This document shows positions 17,582 to 25,470 of a stretch of DNA of 64,000 nt, one piece after another. Under the pieces are notes generated by a model. The model was given only the letters and a program-made list of their open reading frames with translations, searched no databases and was not told the origin of the DNA. Source of the DNA: Butyricimonas muris (GTDB lineage: Bacteria; Bacteroidota; Bacteroidia; Bacteroidales; Marinifilaceae); the NCBI RefSeq assembly GCF_046365375.1, contig NZ_JBKEIT010000009.1, positions 225,302 through 289,301 of the forward strand, given 5' to 3'. The position numbers and the translations under genes were made by a program. Within the stretch, counting starts at the first letter, position 1. Each line of letters starts with the position of its first letter.

Positions 17582-18745
17582 TTATTTTCCGTTAACTATA
17601 ATTGCATTTCCATTGATTTTAAAAGTTACATCCGTCGTTGCCTCTATCAAAGAAAGAATATAATCCATGTCATTATATTTCCTGAAAGCACCCGTGAACT
17701 TCAACTGCTTCAAACGCTCGTTACTGAAAAAGAAACTCACCCCGTACCAACGTGCCAACTTATCCCCCAACTCCTCCAACGGCATCGCGTCAAAATTCAA
17801 AGTCCCCTTTTTCCACGCGGCATAAGCATCCGCATCCACCGTACGCACCTCGTATTCACCACTCTCGTTATTCATCACGAACTGTCGGTTCGGGGTCAAC
17901 ACCTCGCTAATCTTCCCGCTCGTCACGTCCACCTTCCCGTTCACCAAAGTGACTTCCGTGCGGGCATCCTTCTTGTAAGCCATCACGTTAAACCCGGTGC
18001 CCAATACCGTCACGTCCAACCGACTCGTGCGTACCACGAAAGGACGCTCCTCATCCCGCTCCACCTCAAAATAAGCCTCTCCTTCCAACTCCACCAATCG
18101 CTCGCTCCCGGTGAACCGTACCGGATATTTCAAGCGGGATTCCGAATTCATGTAAACGACAGTCCCATCGGCAAGCAACAAACGGTACTCCCCACTAACA
18201 GGCACAATCAACTCATTATAAACCGTTTCCGTCACTCCACCACCTTTCTCCCGGCTATAATCAATATAATCCTTCTCCCGCAAAATCGATTGCCCCTTCT
18301 CCCGTATCGTGTCCGCCTGTTCGCCTCCCAAAGCAACCCGCTCTCCCGACGAAAGCACCAGCAACGCCTTCGACTCCCCGGGCTTACCCACCGGAGCCTG
18401 CACCATCGCCACGGGCATCTTCTCTTCCCCCGACGGCAAAAACATCCACGCCAACCCGACCACCAACACCACTGCCGCCGCCACACTCCAACCAACGCGC
18501 AACAAACGCCTCCGTCGATGACTTTCCCGCTTATGCTCCACAGCTTTCCACGCGGAACTCATCTCCACGTTTTTCCACCTCACGGCATACTTCCCCGTGT
18601 ACCAAGCCCGCTCCACCTTGTGAAAAAACACTCGATGCTCCTCGCTCTCCCGCACCCACGCCTCCAACTCACATCGTTCCTCCTCGCTTGCATCTCCTGC
18701 TAACACACGGTAAATCAACTCTTCTATGTAATTCGATATAGTCAT
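17582..18745 (-). CDS. FecR-family anti-sigma factor
   Basis: A 387-residue anti-sigma factor from the ATG complementary to 18743-18745 (MTISNYIEELIYRVLAG); a TTG six codons earlier is unlikely. The cytoplasmic sigma-binding part (about 80 residues, Arg-rich at RRRRLL) is followed by a membrane segment at about 84-103 (VGWSVAAAVVLVVGLAWMFL). The periplasmic FecR domain follows (LADGTVVYMNSESRLKYPV, GEAYFEVERDEERPFVV, VLGTGFNVMAY), then the DUF4974-type C-terminal domain (MPLEELGDKLARWYGVSF) that contacts the STN domain of SusC. It lies directly upstream of that SusC. Unusually, its likely sigma factor (21301-21876) is not adjacent but separated by a metalloprotease gene. Confidence 0.95.
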   Translation of the reverse strand: MTISNYIEELIYRVLAGDASEEERCELEAWVRESEEHRVFFHKVERAWYTGKYAVRWKNVEMSSAWKAVEHKRESHRRRRLLRVGWSVAAAVVLVVGLAWMFLPSGEEKMPVAMVQAPVGKPGESKALLVLSSGERVALGGEQADTIREKGQSILREKDYIDYSREKGGGVTETVYNELIVPVSGEYRLLLADGTVVYMNSESRLKYPVRFTGSERLVELEGEAYFEVERDEERPFVVRTSRLDVTVLGTGFNVMAYKKDARTEVTLVNGKVDVTSGKISEVLTPNRQFVMNNESGEYEVRTVDADAYAAWKKGTLNFDAMPLEELGDKLARWYGVSFFFSNERLKQLKFTGAFRKYNDMDYILSLIEATTDVTFKINGNAIIVNGK

Positions 18746-18835
18746 ACTTTGTTTTTTATACAAGTAAGACTAAATAAAAATCAAAACGGGTGAATGAAGG
18801 GTGTATTTTTTTTGAAAAAAAACAACCATACGCTC

Positions 18836-20917
18836 CTATTTCAACTCCCGCGTGGGAATAGCGTAAAGACACGGCCCGTCCTTCGTGCGGTCGACAATAA
18901 GCAACGTGCTACGGCGGATACAGAACTTCTCGGGGGCTTGCAACGTGATGCCACCGACCGTCGTGTAATCCTTCACGGTATCCCCCGTTTCCGGGTCAAC
19001 TTCGCAAAACTTCTCGTTGCCGTTAGAAGTCACGAACAACCTACCCTTGTAAAAATCCAGCGCGTAAGGCATGTTACGATAAGCCAACTGCTTGACACGT
19101 TTAAGCGTCACACCCTCGCGTATATCACCAAGAGCGAAAACATCTATACGCTTGGACGGATGGGTGGAATAAAGCAATCCCGCCCGTTCATCGACCGCCA
19201 TGCCGTAAGCGGCGCTCACCTCGCCCAAATGCTCCGACCGAATGTACAAACGCGGTGCCACGTTTCCGGGCGTCAACACCCCCTCTTCCACGAAATTGAC
19301 ATAACGCTTGTCATGAATCGCCACCATCCCCTTGTAAAGCACAACGTCGAAAGCGTGCACGGTTTGAGAAGGCCCCGTACCCCACGCCCCGGTTCCGATA
19401 CACGTGACAAACCGGTAATCCCCCGCGTCGAAAATCTCCGTGCGACTCCCCTCGTGAGTGACATATATCTTCCCGTTAGCACGCGTAACACCATTCGGTC
19501 TACCACCGAACGTTTCCGTTTCGTCCCCCCGCGACCATTCCCGGATACCATGCAAATGCTGTTTCATACTGTTAGGCTCGAGATTGAACACCTCCACGCT
19601 ATAATTATTGTCAGCATCATTCACCACGTACAAGGTATTCCCGTACGCGTACACGTCTTTCGGGCGGAAAGTGGCGGCCGTTGCCCCGGGCACATCCGCG
19701 TAATCCAATCGGAAAGTCAGCGGCATACCGTCATCCCCACCCGTGTCCGTCACCCCGCGCAACGGGGACAAACCACCATCTAGGGCATCAAGTTCCGGAT
19801 CCTCGATAATATATTTTGACGCCACGTATATATCGTCAAAATACCTGTTCTTGCACTTACGGGTATGCAGGAAACGGCGGGAGTAAACGGGCAACTCCTT
19901 TTCACGCGACAACTCGACGTACACGTTATTACACAAGGTAATCCACCCGGGTCCCGTCTGCTCATAGGTCATATTCCCGGCATGCCCGTATCCCACGCAA
20001 TGCGCGAACTCATGAAAAAGGGTTTCCGTGATGCTCTTATCATCGGCATAATGCTCAAGGTAACACACCTCGTGCATCCCGTACGTCGTGCCGCCACCCA
20101 ATCCCATCACACCCGTGGTATAACCGAAAACCAACCCGCGGTGATTAAGCACTCTTGTCAATAAAGCATGCTTGTCAATCTCCACCCTGTCATTGTTACT
20201 ATGTAGAGGTCCGAACTCGTGCAACGCCTTCTCGAACTTCTCCGACGAAAACATATAACTCATGTTCAACGCAATCGCCACCGCCTCACGCGTGTGTGAA
20301 GCCTTCATTTTATACTTCCAGCTTGCCTGCGTGTCGCTATACCTGCCGAAAGCGATATTCCATTTACAACGGATAGATTGCAACCTTGCCCAATAAGGAT
20401 CGTCACACTCGATTCTAAAAGAGATATCCTCCGCCGTCAAGTCCGGGTTTGCCGTGATAAGAATCTTTTTTCCGCCGCGAGTGTACGCGGTCATATCCGT
20501 GGTGACAAAAGGCACAGGCACCCGAAGCTGTTGGAACGGCATGATTTTCTCGAGCGACATAAACTCGACCTCCTCGTCGTACCCCTCGATGGTTGCCCAA
20601 ATCGTCACGCCTTTCAAGGCTCTCGGGCTATAAAAACGAATCTGGAAATTGAGCTCGTCATCCAGCGAAATTTGCAAGGGCTGCGTCACGAGAAAACTTC
20701 GCTGCTTCGAATCGAAATAAACATCCGGGGATTCGTCATCATTCAACAAATAATACGTGTTATTCTCGTTATAATCCGCCACCGTCAACCTGACGGGTAA
20801 TTCATTATCCACAATATCCTCGTCTTCGACAACTGTCACCTCATCCTTCTTACAACCGACCAATAGTAAGAATATGCCCACCCAAAACAACAGGCAGGTT
20901 GAAAAAAATCTTTTCAT
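18836..20917 (-). CDS. Lipoprotein zinc metalloprotease with C-terminal beta-propeller-like region
   Basis: A 693-residue lipoprotein from the ATG complementary to 20915-20917 (MKRFFSTCLL), with lipobox LLVGC (Cys22). A longer start at 21007 is excluded because it lies upstream of the predicted transcription start. The N-terminal ~210 residues look like a beta-rich domain. The sequence ETLFHEFAHCVGYGH (about 299-313) is a complete HExxHxxGxxH zinc motif, preceded by GVMGLGGGTTYGMHEVCY. The last ~280 residues have repeats such as VYAYGNTLYVVNDADNNYSV, IYVTHEGSRTEIFD and LLYSTHPSKRIDVFALGD, like blades of an NHL/YVTN-type propeller. It sits between the sigma factor and its FecR, not the usual order. 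Substrate unknown; a surface protease acting on host or dietary glycoproteins would fit the locus. Confidence 0.75.
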   Translation of the reverse strand: MKRFFSTCLLFWVGIFLLLVGCKKDEVTVVEDEDIVDNELPVRLTVADYNENNTYYLLNDDESPDVYFDSKQRSFLVTQPLQISLDDELNFQIRFYSPRALKGVTIWATIEGYDEEVEFMSLEKIMPFQQLRVPVPFVTTDMTAYTRGGKKILITANPDLTAEDISFRIECDDPYWARLQSIRCKWNIAFGRYSDTQASWKYKMKASHTREAVAIALNMSYMFSSEKFEKALHEFGPLHSNNDRVEIDKHALLTRVLNHRGLVFGYTTGVMGLGGGTTYGMHEVCYLEHYADDKSITETLFHEFAHCVGYGHAGNMTYEQTGPGWITLCNNVYVELSREKELPVYSRRFLHTRKCKNRYFDDIYVASKYIIEDPELDALDGGLSPLRGVTDTGGDDGMPLTFRLDYADVPGATAATFRPKDVYAYGNTLYVVNDADNNYSVEVFNLEPNSMKQHLHGIREWSRGDETETFGGRPNGVTRANGKIYVTHEGSRTEIFDAGDYRFVTCIGTGAWGTGPSQTVHAFDVVLYKGMVAIHDKRYVNFVEEGVLTPGNVAPRLYIRSEHLGEVSAAYGMAVDERAGLLYSTHPSKRIDVFALGDIREGVTLKRVKQLAYRNMPYALDFYKGRLFVTSNGNEKFCEVDPETGDTVKDYTTVGGITLQAPEKFCIRRSTLLIVDRTKDGPCLYAIPTRELK

Positions 20918-21300
20918 CGTCTGTCTCTGTTTAAAACTACATTCTACTTGAAAATAATTACTCCTCATGAAAAAGGGTGGCAAATATATATATTTTAAAA
21001 TATTCACGCAAAGCTATCACTTCATATAACCTTTAAGAGGGCTTTAAGCAGGATATAAAACCGGGTTGGGTGAGTTTTGGGCGACTATTAGGTGACTATT
21101 AGGCGGCATCGCCTACACTTAGCCTACTTATAGCCCACTCTTCGCCCACGTTTTAACAAGAAATAATCTAATTTAACTTGACAAATATTCAAGCCATCCC
21201 TGCCATGAACATTCCAACGGGAAACAAGCATAAACCAATAAGGCTCAATATGGTGTAGCACGAGTATAGCTTCAGGATAGCTACGTTACCCCGCGTCGGT
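20918..21300. repeat. Gene-free gap with structured repeats between sigma factor and metalloprotease
   Basis: A 383-bp gap. GACTATTAGG occurs twice in tandem (21083-21092 and 21094-21103), and GCCTAC occurs twice just after it (21111-21116 and 21122-21127). The two pairs are partly inverted (TAGGCG GCAT CGCCTA), and flanking GGGCGA/TCGCCC would lengthen the hairpin. The part nearest the metalloprotease gene holds its promoter (20981-21012). The remainder (about 21151-21300) shows no ORF, RNA gene or further repeat that I can support. Confidence 0.55.
20981..21012 (-). promoter_or_regulatory. Promoter of the metalloprotease lipoprotein gene
   Basis: On the minus strand TATATTTG (complement of 20981-20988) is a perfect -7 box, and TTTG (complement of 21009-21012) is a perfect -33 element with 20 bp between them. 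Transcription would start near 20974, giving a leader of about 57 bases to the ATG at 20917. The gene therefore has housekeeping-sigma expression separate from the ECF sigma gene upstream. Confidence 0.75.
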
Positions 21301-21876
21301 TCAACTTTCCGAATTACCCGCGCAAACGAATAATAGAATCAACTCCTGTTCGCTTTGCAGTTCTTCACGCAAAAGCCGCATCCCGTTGCGCAACAAAGTT
21401 TTCACGGTGTTCAAGGATACATGCAACTCGTCGGCTGTTTCCTGATATTTCATGTCCTGCATCAACACGCAATTCAGCACCCGTCCCGTCTGTTCGGGCA
21501 TTCGGGCTATCACGGCAGTTACCCTATCCACGATTTCTTGGCTTAAAGCCGCCGCCGAATCTGCCGCCACGTCAATAGACGTGAAGTCCACGCGGGCACG
21601 CATCACATCGTTCTTGTGCAAGTATGTATAACAACTGTTGCGCACGGAAGAGAAAAGATAAGAACTGAGCGCCTTGCTCTCGATACGTTCGAGATAATCG
21701 TCTTCCCACAAACGCACGAAAAATTCCTGAACGAGATCTTCCGCCATCGTGTCGTCACTGATCAATGTCCCGGCATACAACACCAGAGGACGATAGTAAC
21801 GATCGAACAGCACGCGAATCCCGTCCTTACGATTCTTCGTGAACCTGTCAAGTATATCTCTATCATCTTTCCGCAT
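21301..21876 (-). CDS. RNA polymerase ECF-type sigma-70 factor
   Basis: ECF sigma factor of 191 residues from the ATG complementary to 21874-21876 (MRKDDRDILDRF); a TTG one codon earlier is less likely. Region 2 is visible in ISDDTMAEDLVQEFFVRLWE and YLFSSVRNSCYTYL. Region 4 carries the helix-turn-helix MKYQETADELHVSLNTVKTL after MPEQTGRVLNCVLM. It most likely switches on the SusC/SusD operon at 17.5 kb under control of the FecR protein 17582-18745. The order sigma, metalloprotease, FecR, SusC is unusual. A TATTTTTG box (complement of 21882-21889) lies immediately upstream. Confidence 0.94.
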   Translation of the reverse strand: MRKDDRDILDRFTKNRKDGIRVLFDRYYRPLVLYAGTLISDDTMAEDLVQEFFVRLWEDDYLERIESKALSSYLFSSVRNSCYTYLHKNDVMRARVDFTSIDVAADSAAALSQEIVDRVTAVIARMPEQTGRVLNCVLMQDMKYQETADELHVSLNTVKTLLRNGMRLLREELQSEQELILLFVCAGNSES

Positions 21877-21934
21877 CAATACAAAAATAAATCTTTTTCA
21901 CCAGTGACACACCAAAAAGGAATAATTTTATTTA

Positions 21935-23005
21935 TCAAAACAACAAAGTTTCCCGCTTTTCCAAGTAAGACTGCACCAAACGGGATACCGCGTAATTACC
22001 TACCTCCTCATCCGGCACCTGAAGGTACTTCTGCATGGCAGGAGAGAAAGCATCTACCAGAATCTCGTAGAACACGGCGTAAATTACCCGGTGGGACAAC
22101 ACGTGCTTTTTAGCCGTGAACTCCCGTTTCACGTTGATACCCGTCATTCCGCCGAATAATGTATTGAATCCGGTCACTTGTTGCAACTCTCCCCAAGACA
22201 CGGGAGATGCCGTTTCGACCAACGGGAACTCGTAAAGATTACGCCAAATGTCATTTCCCGTGCGCTTGGAAAGCAAGGTTTTACCCTGACCGCGGATATG
22301 CAAATAATTAAAATAACGGGGTTTAACCATGGTCTTCCCGTTCTTCACGGGTAATTGTTCCACTCGCCCGGAAGCCAATGCCAGACACTTCCCGTTCAAA
22401 GGGCAAGAATCGCAAGCCGGGGATTTCGGGACACACTGCAAAGCCCCGAATTCCATCATCGCCTGATTGAACAGATCTGGATGCCGTTCGTCCAGTAACG
22501 ATTGTGCCAATTCCGTGAAATACTTCTTTCCCTCGCCGCTATCAATAGGCATCTCCAAATCGAACAGCCGGGCTAACACCCGGTACACGTTGCCGTCTAC
22601 CGTGGCGTAAGGTTGTTGATAGGCAAAAGAAGCTATCGCGGCAGCCGTGTAATCCCCGATCCCTTTCAGTGATAAGATATCCTCTCTCGTCCGGGGAAAA
22701 ACGCCGTCGAAAGAATCCACGATTTGCTTTGCCGCCGCATGCAGGTTGCGGGCACGACTATAATAACCCAAGCCTTGCCAGTATTTCATCACCTCATCCT
22801 CGTCAGCTTCCGCGAGGGAACGCACATCGGGAAAACGTTGCACGAAACGGTTGAAATAATCCAACCCCTGCGCCACTCTGGTTTGCTGGAGTATAATCTC
22901 CGAGATCCAAATCAAGTAAGGTTCGCCGGTTTCCCGCCACGGCAATTCCCGCTTGTTCTTCTCGTACCAGTGGATTAAAATACCACTTATCTCTCTATCA
23001 TCCAT
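21935..23005 (-). CDS. mutY: A/G-specific adenine DNA glycosylase MutY
   Basis: A 356-residue base-excision repair enzyme that removes adenine opposite 8-oxoguanine. The N-terminal HhH-GPD domain contains LPWRETGEPYLIWISEIILQ, the LKGIGDYTAAAIASFAY hairpin-helix-hairpin and the catalytic Asp in ATVDGNVYRVLAR. The [4Fe-4S] cluster ligands follow in C-x6-C-x2-C-x5-C spacing (CVPKSPACDSCPLNGKC). The C-terminal ~120 residues are the NUDIX-like 8-oxoG recognition domain. Length is normal. It is downstream of dps on the same strand but separated from it by a terminator and its own likely promoter, so the shared oxidative-damage theme need not mean an operon. Confidence 0.97.
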   Translation of the reverse strand: MDDREISGILIHWYEKNKRELPWRETGEPYLIWISEIILQQTRVAQGLDYFNRFVQRFPDVRSLAEADEDEVMKYWQGLGYYSRARNLHAAAKQIVDSFDGVFPRTREDILSLKGIGDYTAAAIASFAYQQPYATVDGNVYRVLARLFDLEMPIDSGEGKKYFTELAQSLLDERHPDLFNQAMMEFGALQCVPKSPACDSCPLNGKCLALASGRVEQLPVKNGKTMVKPRYFNYLHIRGQGKTLLSKRTGNDIWRNLYEFPLVETASPVSWGELQQVTGFNTLFGGMTGINVKREFTAKKHVLSHRVIYAVFYEILVDAFSPAMQKYLQVPDEEVGNYAVSRLVQSYLEKRETLLF

Positions 23006-23024
23006 ATCTCCTGATTAACGGGTA

Positions 23025-23052
23025 CGAAGATACAAAAAACATCGGAATACAA
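23025..23052 (-). promoter_or_regulatory. Likely mutY promoter
   Basis: On the minus strand TATCTTCG (complement of 23025-23032), one base from the TAnnTTTG box, lies about 20 bp upstream of the mutY ATG. A TTG is found 17 bp further upstream. It directly follows the dps terminator. Confidence 0.45.
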
Positions 23053-23063
23053 GGCGAACATAA

Positions 23064-23091
23064 AAAAGAAGACTGCCGATAATCGACAGTC
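23064..23091 (-). terminator. Rho-independent terminator of dps
   Basis: GACTG-C-CGAT-A-ATCG-A-CAGTC (23071-23091) forms a hairpin with small mismatches. On the minus strand it is followed by TTCTTTTTTATG. It lies 34 bp after the dps stop codon. Confidence 0.8.
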
Positions 23092-23124
23092 CCCCTCATT
23101 CACTCATAACATAAAAATCTATCC

Positions 23125-23610
23125 TTATTCCAAATGGGCACGGATCATCCAAGTTACTTTTTCCTTTTTCTCAATCATGTCTTCCAAGAAATTGGATGTT
23201 CCGAAATCTTTCGAGCCTTCTTTATCCATGGTTTCCAAATCAGAACGTATCTGACGGATAACTTCTGCATTGTCATCCAACAAGGCTGCCAACATCCCCT
23301 TTGCATCGGGAAGCGGTTTCTCCTCGTCTTGTTCTTTGATGCGGTTGTGCTCCAGACAGCCTTTCAAAGACCCGATAGGACGTTCGTCCAAATCACGAAC
23401 ACGCTCGGCAATACTGTCGATATCTTCAATCAGGCCGTTATAAAGATCTTCCAAGAACGTGTGATAAGATCTGAAGCTCGCGCCTTTCATATTCCAGTGG
23501 TAATTCCATGTTTTAGCCAGTAAAACAAAATGATCAGCAAGCAGGTTATTTAAAATGGTTTTGCTGGATTTGATCATTGATGCGTCTAAACCAATATTTC
23601 CTTTCATCAT
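23125..23610 (-). CDS. dps: Dps-family ferritin-like DNA-protection protein
   Basis: A 161-residue ferritin-fold protein that forms dodecamers, oxidises ferrous iron with peroxide and protects DNA. The ferroxidase signature is intact: WNYHWNMKGASFRSYHTFLE gives the His pair, and DSIAERVRDLDERPIGS gives the Asp/Glu ligands of the partner subunit. Length is typical. It carries its own terminator, and a 222-bp gap lies upstream with no obvious gene. Bacteroidetes dps genes are usually oxidative-stress-induced, but I could not point to a specific operator here. The start may be 23610 or the next codon (Met-Met). Confidence 0.95.
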   Translation of the reverse strand: MMKGNIGLDASMIKSSKTILNNLLADHFVLLAKTWNYHWNMKGASFRSYHTFLEDLYNGLIEDIDSIAERVRDLDERPIGSLKGCLEHNRIKEQDEEKPLPDAKGMLAALLDDNAEVIRQIRSDLETMDKEGSKDFGTSNFLEDMIEKKEKVTWMIRAHLE

Positions 23611-23832
23611 AACTATAAATATTTAAAGGTTCTTTGTATTTCATTGTAAACACCTATAGAAACGAAAAGCGGTTGATAAAGTTTCACGCGGAACATTTAA
23701 TTTTTACTATATTTTTTCGACACTCTAACCAAAGAACGACTAAATACCCATATTTCGGATGCTTTACATTTCCATAATAAAAGTTTACCCGCGATAAGGT
23801 AATCCCTATGAATCTTTGAATCCTTCTATTTC
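23611..23832. other. Intergenic region upstream of dps
   Basis: A 222-bp AT-rich gap between the second SusD gene and dps. It must contain the dps promoter, but I see no clear TAnnTTTG box on the minus strand close to the start codon, no hairpin that would terminate susD, and no ORF on either strand. A TTCTTTG/CAAAGAA pair (near 23631 and 23735) is too far apart to call an operator. Confidence 0.4.
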
Positions 23833-25458
23833 TTAAAAATTTCTCCCCGTATCCCACCACAAACGGGTTCCAGCGTTGTCCTTTCCCCCTAGAGCATCCA
23901 CCAATGCCTTGTATTGTTCCGCGCTTTCATCCAGAAGAGTCGAAGGAAAGTTCAGACGACGTATCATGATTTCCGTGTCGATACAACCATTCCGGCTATT
24001 ATTGTATTTCACGGGAAAAAGTCTCGGGTATCCCGTTCTTCGCTGTTCCGCCCAAGCCTCACATCCCTCCGGGAAAATAGCCAACCATTTCTGCGTGATA
24101 ATTCTTTCCAGCTTTATTTCCGGCGATGCGGATTCATCCCAACAAGGGGATACCTTGCAACGGGCTTTGATATCATTCTCGGGCGTGAATACATCCTTGA
24201 AATCTGATGCCCGGTTATCACCCTGCAAATAAGCGTCCGCGTCGGGTACCTGCCATTGCGAGAAAGAACATTTCACCCCTCTCTCGTAGCAATCCCCGGC
24301 TTCTTCCGATGTCCAACCCCGTAGAGCTGCTTCCGCCCGTAAAAACCATACCTCTGCCGCCGTCATCAAGATCGCGTCGGTATTCACGTTCACGTATATC
24401 TTGGACAGAGCCGCGTAATAAGGGTGTGCGAACATTGTACCTTGGCGAATCCCCCGGTATTGTCCCTTTAAAGGAATAATGACGGAATCCTTACCGTTCT
24501 TATCCGGCAAACAAACGTCTTCCATGCAGGGCTCAAAAAACACTTTCCGCCGGGGATCATCGAAACCGTTTAAAATGGATTCCATGGAAGCATTCATGTA
24601 CACTTCCCCCCATACCCGGTTGATCTCGCCCAAAGGATTGGTGTACCCGTCGCGGGTAGATACCTTCACGAGCTCGAAAGGGTCTTCAAAATACCCGTGT
24701 TCATCACTGATAGCCGACTGAAATTCCGTTCTGGCTTTTTCCGGTTCAGCCATTGCTATCCGTACCGCCAAACGCATACGCAATGAATTGGCAAATTTAA
24801 TCCACGAAAGGATCTCCCCGTCCATCAGAATATCAAAACGGGAAAAATCAAAAACTTCATCGGGCTTATCCATATAATCGCTCAGCGTCTTTACCGCCTC
24901 TTTCAGATCGTCAAAAAAAGCATGATAAACATCCTGTTGCGTATCCGGCATATACACCGATTTCATCTCCCCGAAATTGGAATATATGATCGGACCGTAG
25001 TAATCGGACACCCGATGCATCACTTCGACTTTCAATATTTTCGTGATCGCGTAGAAAAGAGGATTCTCTGTTCTCGTGGAATCCTCCAACCGTTTGATCT
25101 GCGGCATGATATAAGCGTACGTGTATCCCCAGAACGTCCCGTTCCACCCGTCTTGAAGATTATAATCAGAATTGTGGGAACCGCCGTTCAACGGCTTGTA
25201 ATCGTGCATATAACCACTGAACATATCGGCGCTCAGGTTCTGCATGATCTGGTATGTCCAATTCTTCCCCTTGCCGAAATCATAATTAAAATAGATGCCC
25301 TGCTGCACCACACCGAGAGGTATCCCGATATGGTTCCAGTCGATACGCGTATCCTCATCCGTGATCCCGGTTTTATCCGTGTTCAAATCCTTAAAATGTC
25401 CCGTGCAAGCGATACATCCCAGAAACAAAACCATGTAGACAAATACTCTCTTTTTCAT
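23833..25458 (-). CDS. SusD/RagB-like outer-membrane lipoprotein (SusD-like_2 type)
   Basis: A 541-residue surface lipoprotein; the signal ends GCIACTGHF (lipid Cys18). The sequence matches the SusD-like_2 branch rather than classical SusD: LNTDKTGIT near the N-terminus, MQNLSADMFSGYM, NSLRMRLAVRIAMAEP, and the C-terminal RRTGYPRLFPV and RRLNFP segments. It would bind the ligand and pass it to the SusC-like receptor encoded 12 bp upstream. No enzyme gene is attached to this pair, so the ligand may be a peptide or a glycan degraded elsewhere. SusD-like_2 proteins are often found in protein- or peptide-related loci. Confidence 0.92.
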   Translation of the reverse strand: MKKRVFVYMVLFLGCIACTGHFKDLNTDKTGITDEDTRIDWNHIGIPLGVVQQGIYFNYDFGKGKNWTYQIMQNLSADMFSGYMHDYKPLNGGSHNSDYNLQDGWNGTFWGYTYAYIMPQIKRLEDSTRTENPLFYAITKILKVEVMHRVSDYYGPIIYSNFGEMKSVYMPDTQQDVYHAFFDDLKEAVKTLSDYMDKPDEVFDFSRFDILMDGEILSWIKFANSLRMRLAVRIAMAEPEKARTEFQSAISDEHGYFEDPFELVKVSTRDGYTNPLGEINRVWGEVYMNASMESILNGFDDPRRKVFFEPCMEDVCLPDKNGKDSVIIPLKGQYRGIRQGTMFAHPYYAALSKIYVNVNTDAILMTAAEVWFLRAEAALRGWTSEEAGDCYERGVKCSFSQWQVPDADAYLQGDNRASDFKDVFTPENDIKARCKVSPCWDESASPEIKLERIITQKWLAIFPEGCEAWAEQRRTGYPRLFPVKYNNSRNGCIDTEIMIRRLNFPSTLLDESAEQYKALVDALGGKDNAGTRLWWDTGRNF

Positions 25459-25470
25459 ACCGCCATCCGA

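Noticed and set aside
17528..18703. A 391-codon open frame on the plus strand
   Set aside because: It lies antisense over the FecR gene, is rich in His, Pro, Arg and Ser as expected of a shadow frame, and has no recognisable domain.
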